Origin: Lentilactobacillus diolivorans DSM 14421
Lineage (GTDB): Bacteria > Bacillota > Bacilli > Lactobacillales > Lactobacillaceae
Assembly: GCF_001434255.1 (NCBI RefSeq)
Contig: NZ_AZEY01000079.1
Location: 182,319-246,318 of the forward strand
Length of the DNA stretch: 64,000 nt
Direction: 5' to 3'
The notes below the pieces were generated by a model. The model saw nothing but the letters and a program-made list of their open reading frames with translations. It searched no databases and was not told the origin of the DNA. Of the stretch, positions 17,032 to 25,112 are shown piece by piece (the first letter of the stretch is position 1; every line of letters starts with the position of its first letter). The translations under genes and the position numbers were made by a program.

Positions 17032-18222
17032 TTAGACACGTCGATTCAAATGGAGAAGTAATAAAAACGATAGTGAAATGATGCTGCCTAAGATTACGTA
17101 TGTCCATTGGTGCCAAATACTGATGAATGGCCCAAAGATGAAGTCTCCGAGTGGCTGGACGCCGTCAAAGAACAAAAAGGTTACGCCAAAAATCCGGCCG
17201 AGATAAGGCAAGTCGGTTTCCTGCTGGATGAATGTGGTAATCCCACCAAAAAATCTGGCTTGAACGATCCCAAAGGTTAACGCAATCAGCAGCCAACTGG
17301 GAAGCGATAAAAATAAACCGCAGATCATTAAAATCAGACCGTAAAATAGTTGTTCACGATAAATGGTTTTGGCCGTGATTTGACGTTTTTGAAGGGTTAA
17401 CCAGAGACCACCCAATAAGCCTCCCAACGCGGCAATCGTTAAAAATAGGCTGTAATGATTAGATTGACCACCAAAGAAATGGTGACCAACGTATGGCGCC
17501 GTCAACATAAAACCGGCGTAACAAAAATTAAAGATACCCATTGCCAGCATGTTGATCATCAAAATGGGATGTTTTTTGATATATTGCAACCCAAGCAATG
17601 TGCTCTTGAAGGCAGATTGATTAGGTTGATTATTTGATTTGGTTTCATAGTGATAGGGAATTAGTCCGTTTAGTAGAATTGCTGCGAGATAAGAGCAGGC
17701 GTTAATGATCAGAAATTCATTAAAATCAATGCTTTTGATCGCCAACAAGCTACCACCAATTAGTGGCGCAAAAACATTGGCGAAATTAAACAGGGTATTG
17801 GCAATTGCGTTGAATCTTTGTAGAAATTGGGCGGGGATAATTTCGGGTGCGATCGCTTTGGCTGCCGGAAAATTAATGGCCAGCATCAAGTTTAATATGG
17901 CAGTTATCAGGATTAGCAGCCAAACTTGGGGATGCTGACTGTTGAGTAAAAAACTCCCGATGAGACAAGCCAATCCGGAAATAACGTCAGTGCCGATCAA
18001 GACGGTTTTACGATTATGCTGATCGACCAGGGAACCCACCAAAAAGTCGCCTAATAAAAAGGCAAAGCCACCAAGTCCTTCAATCCATCCCAGTAGTTTG
18101 GTATTGCCGGGGGCTTGAACAATTAACCAGTTGAGTCCCAGAATGTAAATTGCTGAACCTAATTGGGAGGCAAATGGACTGAGGGCAAGGGAAAAATACG
18201 CTCGTTTTGAATGAATTGTCGT
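17032..18222 (-). CDS. MFS transporter, start codon apparently ACG
   Basis: The frame is open from 18237 down to 17032 and encodes a complete MFS efflux-type protein of about 396 residues. Its natural N-terminus reads (M)TIHSKRAYFSLALSPFASQL and carries helix 1, but the initiating codon at 18222-18220 is ACG, placed 10 bases after a strong AAGGAGG. The first conventional start is an internal TTG at 18042, which would remove 60 residues and helix 1. Either ACG is used at low efficiency or the gene was silenced by an ATG-to-ACG change. The DQHNRKTVLIGTD loop is the MFS signature region. Nothing is seen in 18223-18360 beyond this ribosome binding site. Confidence 0.75.
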   Translation of the reverse strand, partial: TTIHSKRAYFSLALSPFASQLGSAIYILGLNWLIVQAPGNTKLLGWIEGLGGFAFLLGDFLVGSLVDQHNRKTVLIGTDVISGLACLIGSFLLNSQHPQVWLLILITAILNLMLAINFPAAKAIAPEIIPAQFLQRFNAIANTLFNFANVFAPLIGGSLLAIKSIDFNEFLIINACSYLAAILLNGLIPYHYETKSNNQPNQSAFKSTLLGLQYIKKHPILMINMLAMGIFNFCYAGFMLTAPYVGHHFFGGQSNHYSLFLTIAALGGLLGGLWLTLQKRQITAKTIYREQLFYGLILMICGLFLSLPSWLLIALTFGIVQARFFGGITTFIQQETDLPYLGRIFGVTFLFFDGVQPLGDFIFGPFISIWHQWTYVILGSIISLSFLLLLHLNRRV

Positions 18223-18360
18223 AAGCCAGCCGCCTCCTTATTGAAAAAATGATTATCTTCTATCATAGTTGAACATAATTTGGAATACCAGAAGGGCTGT
18301 GTCTATGGGTGATCTTCGTTAGTATGATTGGGTTGAAATGTGGTTCCCAAGAAAATTATC

Positions 18361-18389
18361 TTGAACAAGTGCCGATCAAGTGATAAAGT
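18361..18389 (+). promoter_or_regulatory. promoter of the pyrFED operon
   Basis: TTGAAC at 18361-18366 and TAAAGT at 18384-18389 are separated by 17 bases. Transcription would start a few bases before the first PyrR-type motif. Confidence 0.55.
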
Positions 18390-18418
18390 AATTAACAAAT
18401 AACAAAGCTTTAATTTGG

Positions 18419-18523
18419 TTCAGAGAGGCCAAAAGCGGACGACATATTAATCAAAGAGTCCGTGAATTTGCAGATAGAGTCAGTCCAGAGATGGCTTGAT
18501 CTGCATTGTTGCGGGCTCTTTTT
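18419..18523 (+). promoter_or_regulatory. PyrR-dependent attenuator
   Basis: The leader contains the PyrR-binding motif TTCAGAGAGGCC at 18419-18430 and a second related motif GTCCAGAGATGGC at 18483-18495. The terminator stem is AGAGTCCGTGAATTTGCAGAT (its first 20 bases from 18455) paired with the segment 18499-18519, followed by TTTTT. This is the standard arrangement in which UMP-bound PyrR favours termination. The second motif sits in the loop of the terminator itself. Confidence 0.82.
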
Positions 18524-18548
18524 ATGTAAAAAATAATGGAGGGTAATC

Positions 18549-19268
18549 ATGAGAGGACCACTAATTGTATCACTGGATGTCGCAAACCGAGAGGGACTGT
18601 TCAAGATCATCGACCAATTTCCAACCGATGAAGGTATGACAGTTAAAATTGGCATGGAATTGTTTTATGGTGAAGGGCCGGAAATTGTTCACAGTTTATT
18701 AGAAAAGGGATTCAAAGTTTTCTTGGACTTGAAGTTACAGGATATTCCCAACACCGTTAAAATGGGCATGATGCAGATTGGTCGGATGGGCGTCACATAT
18801 ACCACCGTGCACGCACTGGGTGGTTCAGAAATGATTGCGGCTGCCAAAGAAGGCTTGGAACTTGGCAGTGAAGAGGCTGGCGTTCCAACACCGAAATTGT
18901 TAGCCGTTACAGAATTGACCTCGATTACAGATGAAGCTTTAAAAAACGAGCAAAATTGTCGCTTGGATATGGTTGATCAGGTTGTGTCGCTGGCTAAGCT
19001 TGCAAAACGATCCGGAGCTGATGGCGTTATCACGTCACCGTTGGAAGTCACATCATTGAAACAGCAGGTGGGCGATGATTTCTTATACGTTACGCCGGGA
19101 ATTCGACCAGCAAACTTTCCCAAGGATGATCAATCACGAACAGCAACGCCAAGCCAAGCTGCTCAATATGGCAGTTCGGCACTGGTTGTTGGCCGGCCAA
19201 TTATTAAAGCAGATGATCCGGTTGCCGCCTATCATAAAATGTTAGAGGAGTGGAACAATGAAAACTGA
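18549..19268 (+). CDS. pyrF: orotidine 5'-phosphate decarboxylase
   Basis: PyrF decarboxylates OMP to UMP, the last step of de novo pyrimidine synthesis. The 239-residue TIM-barrel protein shows the N-terminal IVSLDVANREG and the catalytic DLKLQDIPNTV motif near residue 58 (Asp-Lys-x-x-Asp). The phosphate-binding end is TPGIRPANFPKDDQSR followed by SSALVVGRPI. The ATG follows GGAGGGTAATC. It is the first gene of a tight pyrF-pyrE-pyrD operon and overlaps pyrE by 11 bases. Expression is set by the upstream PyrR attenuator. The other pyr genes are not in this window. Confidence 0.97.
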   Translation: MRGPLIVSLDVANREGLFKIIDQFPTDEGMTVKIGMELFYGEGPEIVHSLLEKGFKVFLDLKLQDIPNTVKMGMMQIGRMGVTYTTVHALGGSEMIAAAKEGLELGSEEAGVPTPKLLAVTELTSITDEALKNEQNCRLDMVDQVVSLAKLAKRSGADGVITSPLEVTSLKQQVGDDFLYVTPGIRPANFPKDDQSRTATPSQAAQYGSSALVVGRPIIKADDPVAAYHKMLEEWNNEN

Positions 19269-19905
19269 TAAAATTATTCAATCATTAATCGATAATCGAA
19301 TTGTAAGTATTAACCTTGAAAAACCATTTCGTTATGCTAGTGGGATTTTATCTCCTATTTACACTGATTTTCGTTTGACCATATCAATTCCAGAACTCAG
19401 AGACATGATCGCGGATGGGTTGGCAGAATTAATCAAAGAAAATTATCCAGACGCCACGGTGATTGGTGGTGTTGCGACAGCCGGAATTCCTCACGCTGCA
19501 TGGGTGGCAGAGCGGCTAAACCTGCCATTAATCTATGTTCGGGCCAAGCCTAAGGATCATGGTGCCGGCAAACAAATTGAAGGCCGCATTACGAAGGCTG
19601 ACAAAGTGGTTTTGATTGATGATTTAATTTCCACGGGCGGTAGCGTCCTTGGTGCGGTTAAAGCGGTTCGAAAACAAGGCGTTAACGTGATTGGTGTTGC
19701 GTCAGTCTTCACTTACGGTCTGCCTGATGCTGACAAGAATTTTGCCGATGCCCACACAACGTTACACCCACTGCTTAGCTACGCGAAACTAATTGAACAG
19801 GGTCATCGCGAAAACAAATTTAGTGAGGAACAATATTCACGTCTGTCAACCTGGCACAAAGCCCCATGGGACTGGACTAAACGGGAGGAAGCAAATGCCA
19901 AATAA
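19258..19905 (+). CDS. pyrE: orotate phosphoribosyltransferase
   Basis: PyrE transfers the phosphoribosyl group of PRPP to orotate to give OMP. The 215-residue protein carries the PRPP-binding signature VVLIDDLISTGGSV near residue 118 and the catalytic flexible loop with YVRAKPKDHGAGKQIEG near 90-105. It overlaps pyrF at its start and pyrD at its end by 11 bases each, which implies translational coupling. GTTAGAGGAGTGG just before the ATG provides the ribosome binding site inside pyrF. Confidence 0.97.
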   Translation: MKTDKIIQSLIDNRIVSINLEKPFRYASGILSPIYTDFRLTISIPELRDMIADGLAELIKENYPDATVIGGVATAGIPHAAWVAERLNLPLIYVRAKPKDHGAGKQIEGRITKADKVVLIDDLISTGGSVLGAVKAVRKQGVNVIGVASVFTYGLPDADKNFADAHTTLHPLLSYAKLIEQGHRENKFSEEQYSRLSTWHKAPWDWTKREEANAK

Positions 19906-20839
19906 CATTTCTTTAAAAGCTAATATTGGTGATTACCAATTTGATAATGTGCTGTTAAACGCTGCTGGAATTCGTTGTGCAACAACTGATGAGCTGGACA
20001 AGATTCTAGATTCTCAAGCTGGCGGTTGTGTCACCAAGAGTGCCACGCCAGAGCCACGAAAAGGCAATGAGAGTCCACGGATGAAAGCGACAGCTCTTGG
20101 GTGCATTAATTCAATGGGGTTACCTAATCATGGCTTTGACTATTATTTGAAGTTTGCTGAGGCTAACCAAAATAAGGCGGGGAAGCAGGTGATTTTATCA
20201 ATTGCCGGTTTATCAGTTGATCAAAACTTGGAAATGTTAAAGAAAATTCAGGCCAGTTCATTTGATGGCCTGACTGAATTAAATCTTTCCTGCCCAAATA
20301 TTAAGGGTGAGTCACAAATCGCTTATGATTTTGAAGCTGTCCGCGAGATCTTGACTGATACATTCAAATTTTTCAAAAAACAACTTGGCATTAAGTTACC
20401 ACCGTACTTTGATATGCATCAATTTGATCGAATTGCGGAAGTCCTAAATGGGTTTCCAATTACCTACGTAAATGCGATTAACTCAGTCGGTAACGGATTG
20501 ATTGTGAATCCAGAGACCGAGTCAGCGGTTATTAAGCCGAAAGGTGGTTTCGGTGGGATTGGTGGCCAATATATTAAGCCGACTGCTTTAGCTAACGTTC
20601 GTGCACTTCGACTACGATTACGACCAGATATTTCGATTATTGGAACCGGCGGGATTCGTTCCGGTCAGGACGTTTTTGAACATATTTTGTGTGGTGCCAA
20701 CTTAGTTCAGATTGGCACCCAGTTTGGCTTTGAAGGGACAAAGATTTTTGATCGAATTTCCAGGGAATTAAAGGAAATTATGGATAAGAAGGGTTATCAA
20801 TCTGTTGCTGATTTCCGAGGAAAATTAAAAACACTTTAA
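19895..20839 (+). CDS. pyrD: dihydroorotate dehydrogenase, class 1A type
   Basis: PyrD oxidises dihydroorotate to orotate; class 1A enzymes are soluble, FMN-dependent and use fumarate. The 314-residue protein has LNLSCPNIKGESQ near residue 130 with the catalytic Cys, the AINSVGNGL segment, GGFGGIGGQYIKPTA near 220 and the FMN-phosphate site IIGTGGIRSGQDVFEHI near 250. No quinone-dependent (class 2) N-terminal membrane helix is present. ATG 19895 is preceded by GGGAGG; a longer in-frame start at 19793 would lie deep inside pyrE and is unlikely. A terminator follows directly. Confidence 0.95.
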   Translation: MPNNISLKANIGDYQFDNVLLNAAGIRCATTDELDKILDSQAGGCVTKSATPEPRKGNESPRMKATALGCINSMGLPNHGFDYYLKFAEANQNKAGKQVILSIAGLSVDQNLEMLKKIQASSFDGLTELNLSCPNIKGESQIAYDFEAVREILTDTFKFFKKQLGIKLPPYFDMHQFDRIAEVLNGFPITYVNAINSVGNGLIVNPETESAVIKPKGGFGGIGGQYIKPTALANVRALRLRLRPDISIIGTGGIRSGQDVFEHILCGANLVQIGTQFGFEGTKIFDRISRELKEIMDKKGYQSVADFRGKLKTL

Positions 20840-20842
20840 AAC

Positions 20843-20888
20843 AAAAGGAGCTTAGAATCGTGAATAAATCACGTTTCTGAGCTCCTTT
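20843..20888 (+). terminator. terminator of the pyrFED operon
   Basis: AAAAGGAGCTTAGAA (20843-20857) pairs with TTCTGAGCTCCTTT (20875-20888), with an additional CGTG/CACG step inside the loop. The rest of 20889-21026 holds nothing recognisable. Confidence 0.8.
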
Positions 20889-21026
20889 CGTTAATTGTAT
20901 TGAGACATTTGCTAACTTAATGATTAAATAATGGATAAAAATTAGCTGCAGAGACTGGAACATACATTTTGTTCTGCTTCTTCTAATGTCTTCACAATTA
21001 TTATCGAAGAAAATGTCAAATGAAAA

Positions 21027-21962
21027 TTATGCGTTTTCTTTGGCCATCGATTCTTTAAATTTGGTCTTAATGAAGTTGGCGGAGGTCTGGAGCTTTTCCT
21101 TTTCTTCGTCAGTCAATTGAAGATTGAGTCGTTCAATAATCCCATCGCGACCAACAATTGCCGGGTAGGAAAGGTAAGTGTTTAATTCTTCACGATAGTT
21201 GGAAACGGCCATTTCGGTTCGGGCATCTGTCATAATTGTATTGGCTAAGTGAACTGCGGCGGTTGCAACCCCGTAGTTGGTATACTTTTTACCATGGAAC
21301 ACATTGAAGCCGCCTTCACGGGCTGCCTTATCAAGTTTATTCAGGTCAAGCCCGCGTTGTTTGGCAATTTCTGTAATTGGTTTGCCTAATACTCGAACCG
21401 TTGACCATGCTGTGAATTGAGAATTACCATGTTCACCTAAGTTATAGCCATAAACTGAACGGGGATCGATGCTAAGCTCCTTAGCAACTGCTCGTTTCAT
21501 TCGTGATGAATCAAGTAAGGTACCGGTTCCCAAAACATGGTCTTTGGGCAGACCGGTAATCTCTTGATAAATTGAAGTAATAACGTCAACTGGATTTGAA
21601 ATATCAACGATAATTCCATTAAAACCAGAGTCTTTGATTTTTTTACCAACGGATTTAACGGCTGCACTGGTAAAGGGAAGTTCAGCAAAGCGGTCATCAT
21701 TTTTATTATCCTGAAGTTTAATGTTTCCAAGGGCTGAGATGATGACGTCAGCATCCTTTAACGCCGCGTAATCGTTAACTGTGATATTAGTGTGGTAAGG
21801 CAGATTTGACATGGCATCTTCAAAGTCAGTCGCATCGGCATTAACCTTTTTTTCATTCTTATCAATTAATACTAAATCATCTGCGAAACCGCAGGCAACG
21901 ATATAGTGAGCGGCAGTTGAACCAACATGGCCCATTCCAATAATTCCAATTTTTCGTGTCAT
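21027..21962 (-). CDS. hicD: L-2-hydroxyisocaproate dehydrogenase
   Basis: This lactate/malate dehydrogenase-family enzyme reduces branched-chain 2-keto acids (such as 2-ketoisocaproate) to 2-hydroxy acids with NADH. The 311-residue sequence opens MTRKIGIIGMGHVGSTAAHY (Rossmann motif) and has SALGNIKLQDN and DRFAELPFTS near 80-95. Further on come DISNPVDVIT, then GYNLGEHGNSQF with the catalytic His near 180, and YLSYPAIVGRDG near 265. These features match my memory of the L. confusus L-HicDH more than ordinary L-LDH. Its T-box leader ties expression to branched-chain amino acid supply. Its products are relevant to flavour and antifungal 2-hydroxy acids. Confidence 0.93.
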   Translation of the reverse strand: MTRKIGIIGMGHVGSTAAHYIVACGFADDLVLIDKNEKKVNADATDFEDAMSNLPYHTNITVNDYAALKDADVIISALGNIKLQDNKNDDRFAELPFTSAAVKSVGKKIKDSGFNGIIVDISNPVDVITSIYQEITGLPKDHVLGTGTLLDSSRMKRAVAKELSIDPRSVYGYNLGEHGNSQFTAWSTVRVLGKPITEIAKQRGLDLNKLDKAAREGGFNVFHGKKYTNYGVATAAVHLANTIMTDARTEMAVSNYREELNTYLSYPAIVGRDGIIERLNLQLTDEEKEKLQTSANFIKTKFKESMAKENA

Positions 21963-22020
21963 TTAAAACATCCTTCCTTGTTATCAAGAATAATTAACTC
22001 TAAAATCCGGTTGATCTAGA

Positions 22021-22320
22021 AAAAGGACGTCCTACTTGTTTTCACAAGTTAGGACGTCCTTAACGCGTTACCACCTATTTTTCAGCTGTCGTAAAACAAC
22101 TGACTCTCAGTAAAGTACCAACTGCCGTTAATTAGGCAGACATACTTCATTGCTGTAATGGGCGCATTCCCAGTCGTTACTTCGATCAATGATTGTCGTA
22201 ACAACAGCTTGTAGATTACTTTTTTAATTAACATTAGTGCCACATTCTCAGTTAAGGGGCTTCCTGTAAAATCAGTTAATTAATACTCTTCTACGCATTG
22301 CTTTTTCTCTAGATTAATTA
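22021..22320 (-). promoter_or_regulatory. T-box riboswitch upstream of hicD, apparent GUA (Val) specifier
   Basis: On the minus strand the T-box core AGGTGGTAACGCG lies at 22076-22064. The terminator is the stem AGGACGTCCTAACTTG against its complement between 22060 and 22023, followed by TTTT. Stem I closes with GTAGA/TCTAC; the specifier loop has AGAGTA on the 5' side and AAAA-GTA-A on the 3' side (GTA at 22219-22217), read as valine. The reading frame of the loop is my inference. Between the stem I region and the core there are further hairpins as in full-length T-boxes. Confidence 0.85.
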
Positions 22321-22325
22321 TTACC

Positions 22326-22354
22326 AATATACTCATTTAATTAAAAAATGTCAA
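22326..22354 (-). promoter_or_regulatory. promoter of the hicD T-box leader
   Basis: On the minus strand TTGACA (22354-22349) and TATATT (22331-22326) are separated by 17 bases. The remaining 22355-22569 stretch separates this promoter from the divergent UvrA-like gene and shows nothing else. Confidence 0.7.
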
Positions 22355-22569
22355 TAATATTCTTGGAACATATTTTAATTTAGGTGATACAAAAGATCAT
22401 GTAAGCTGCTATTCATAACTCGTTGCTTACGAACCATTAAATGAAATTTCTTTAAAAATCTATCTATTATTCTCACAAAGACATCTTCGATCACACTAAA
22501 TTTAGGGTTGTTCTATAATAAAAGATGTTGGTAAATTAATTAAAGATGTTTAATTTTTGGAGGCTTTTC

Positions 22570-25095
22570 ATGGGACAAAATTCGCAACCTGAACATATCG
22601 AAGTGATTGGCGGAAACGTCAACAATTTGAAAAACATCTCAGTCAATATTCCGTTACACAAATTTGTCGCGATTTCGGGATTATCAGGTTCTGGAAAATC
22701 TTCGTTGGCAATGGGAATTCTTTACTCTGAGGGAGCTCGACGTTATTTGGATGCTTTAGCAACATACACTCGGCGCCGAATCAGTCAGGTTGGCAGGGCG
22801 GATGTCCAATCAGTTAAGCACATTCCTTCAGCTTTGGCGCTACGTCAGCGGCCGACGGTTCCTGGTGCCCGTTCGACGGTCGGCACAATGACCGAAATTT
22901 TTAACGTTTTACGGTTAATCTATTCACGTTTGGGATCACCAAAATGTCCCAACGGCCACCAAGTACCACCGACAATTAAGATTGCCGAAGCGATGGATAA
23001 AGTTGGCGATGAAATGGGATTGATCACATGTCCGACTTGCGGTGCCAAATTTTATGCTTTCAGTGCTGAGGACTTTGCCTTTAACTCCGATGGTGCCTGC
23101 AAAAACTGTCAGGGTCTGGGGATTACCAAGCAGCTTGACGGCGATAGACTGATTGGTGATGAAACGAAAACAATTCGGGATGGCGCCGTGGCAGCGTGGC
23201 GGACACCCGGTCGAAATTTTATGCCGATTGTTGCTCAAGCGGCCGGTGTGCGGATTGATGTGCCATACAATCAGTTGACGGATCAGGAACGGAATATGGT
23301 CCTTCATGGTGGTCAAAAACATTACGCCATCGATATCCCAAGCAAGAATGGCCGGGTTTTTCATATGGATAATGCATTGTACGAGAATGCTTACAACGCG
23401 GTTGAGGATAGTATGAAAACAACTAAGAGTGACGTGGCGTTGAAACGGCTTAACCGATTCTATCGCTTCTTTACTTGTCCAGTTTGTCATGGGACCCGGC
23501 TTAATCCCGATCGGCTCACCCAGTTAGTTGCCGGGAAAAATATCGCCGAAGCAAGTCAGATGCCCATTGGTCGACTGCCACAATTTGTCGAAGCAATTAA
23601 GCAGTGGCTGCCTGCAGATATGCAGAAATTGGCCAACAATTTAACCACAGAATTGTTAAATCAGGTCCAGCCATTGCTCGACTTAGGGCTTGATTATTTA
23701 ACGATGGACCGAGCTGGGGCAACTTTATCTACTGGTGAATTACAACGAATTCAATTAGGACGAACCCTGCGGACGCAGACAACGGGTGTGTTATACGTCT
23801 TGGATGAGCCTTCAGTTGGGTTGCATCCCGACAATGTTTCCGGCTTAATCAAAATTTTTCATCAATTGGTTGCCCAGGGAAACTCACTGGTTGTGGTTGA
23901 CCATGAAACATCAATTATTAATGCGGCTGACTGGGTTATTGAAATTGGTCCCGGCTCTGGTACCAATGGCGGTCAAATTATCGCTCAAGGAACGCCGACA
24001 CAGATTAAGCAGGATCCCCAATCGTTAATCAGTCCGTTCTTAACGGGAAAGGGTGAATTGCTAACCCGGCAGGTTGCCGGTAAAGATGTATTTGCTAAAG
24101 GGCGTGCACAACTTACGATTAACCATCGATTTAATTTAAATGACGTAACTGCTGAATTTCCAATTAACCGATTAATTGCCGTTACCGGATTCTCTGGTGC
24201 CGGTAAAACAACATTGGTGTTGGATGGGTTGTTGGATGCCTTTAAGGCAAAATTCAAAAAGCTGTCGATGCCTAAATATATTGCCCATTTTGAGCCTTCA
24301 CGTTTAAAACACATTGTCAGTGTTGATGCGACTCCGGTTGGGAAAAATGCCAGATCGACTGTTGCGACATATACCAATATTATGGATCACTTGAGAAAGT
24401 TGTTTGCCATGCTTCCTGCAGCTAAAAAGTTAGGATATACTGCCAGTTACTTCTCTTATAATAATAAGCAGGGTGGCTGTCCAACCTGCGGCGGAACTGG
24501 TGAAATTTCTCTGGATATCCAATATTTACCGGATATGGTTGAAACCTGTCCAACATGTAAGGGAAAACGATTTAACGACAAGGTGCTCCAAGTTAAGTGG
24601 CACGGCTTATCAATTGCGGACGTTTTGGATATCGATGTCGATCACGCCATTGGTTTGTTTAAAGACAACGAGTCGATTCAACAAACCTTAATTGTTTTGC
24701 AGCAAATGGGGCTGGGGTATCTGCATTTAGGTGAAGCCACACCAACCCTTTCCGGAGGAGAAGCACAACGATTAAAGTTGACGTCGCACATGAAACGCAG
24801 TCAAAATAACGCACTTTTTATTTTTGATGAACCAACGGTTGGCTTGCATCCGCTTGATGTCCGGGTTCTATTAAAGGTCTTCTCACAACTTATCGATCAG
24901 GGCGCAACTGTATTAATGATTACTCACGACCTGGATTTAATGGCCAACGCTGATTATTTAATCGATATGGGACCGCGTGGTGGTGACCAAGGCGGCCGAA
25001 TTGTTGCTCAGGGACGGCCAACTGATCTGATTAAACAACCGACGAGTTTAACAACGAAATACTTACAAAAACAATTTTTGCTTTATAACAAATGA
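22570..25095 (+). CDS. UvrA-like ABC excinuclease subunit paralogue
   Basis: The 841-residue protein has the duplicated ABC ATPase layout of UvrA. The first half has Walker A SGLSGSGKSS near residue 35, an altered signature LSTGELQR and VLDEPSVGLHPDN. The second half has GFSGAGKTT near 540, LSGGEAQRLKL and IFDEPTVGLHPLD. Zinc-finger cysteines are seen as CPTCGAKF, CKNCQGLG, CPVCHGT, CPTCGGTG and CPTCKGKR. Canonical UvrA is about 940-950 residues, so this is a short UvrA2-type paralogue, probably missing much of the UvrB-interaction insert. Such proteins are linked to DNA damage or drug tolerance. ATG 22570 follows TTGGAGG. It precedes manA by 17 bases and the two may be cotranscribed. Confidence 0.88.
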   Translation: MGQNSQPEHIEVIGGNVNNLKNISVNIPLHKFVAISGLSGSGKSSLAMGILYSEGARRYLDALATYTRRRISQVGRADVQSVKHIPSALALRQRPTVPGARSTVGTMTEIFNVLRLIYSRLGSPKCPNGHQVPPTIKIAEAMDKVGDEMGLITCPTCGAKFYAFSAEDFAFNSDGACKNCQGLGITKQLDGDRLIGDETKTIRDGAVAAWRTPGRNFMPIVAQAAGVRIDVPYNQLTDQERNMVLHGGQKHYAIDIPSKNGRVFHMDNALYENAYNAVEDSMKTTKSDVALKRLNRFYRFFTCPVCHGTRLNPDRLTQLVAGKNIAEASQMPIGRLPQFVEAIKQWLPADMQKLANNLTTELLNQVQPLLDLGLDYLTMDRAGATLSTGELQRIQLGRTLRTQTTGVLYVLDEPSVGLHPDNVSGLIKIFHQLVAQGNSLVVVDHETSIINAADWVIEIGPGSGTNGGQIIAQGTPTQIKQDPQSLISPFLTGKGELLTRQVAGKDVFAKGRAQLTINHRFNLNDVTAEFPINRLIAVTGFSGAGKTTLVLDGLLDAFKAKFKKLSMPKYIAHFEPSRLKHIVSVDATPVGKNARSTVATYTNIMDHLRKLFAMLPAAKKLGYTASYFSYNNKQGGCPTCGGTGEISLDIQYLPDMVETCPTCKGKRFNDKVLQVKWHGLSIADVLDIDVDHAIGLFKDNESIQQTLIVLQQMGLGYLHLGEATPTLSGGEAQRLKLTSHMKRSQNNALFIFDEPTVGLHPLDVRVLLKVFSQLIDQGATVLMITHDLDLMANADYLIDMGPRGGDQGGRIVAQGRPTDLIKQPTSLTTKYLQKQFLLYNK

Positions 25096-25112
25096 TGATG
25101 GAGGTTTTAACA

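Noticed and set aside
22936-23490. 184-codon frame antisense to the UvrA-like gene
   Set aside because: The sense strand encodes clear Walker and zinc-finger motifs; the antisense peptide has no recognisable features or start signal.
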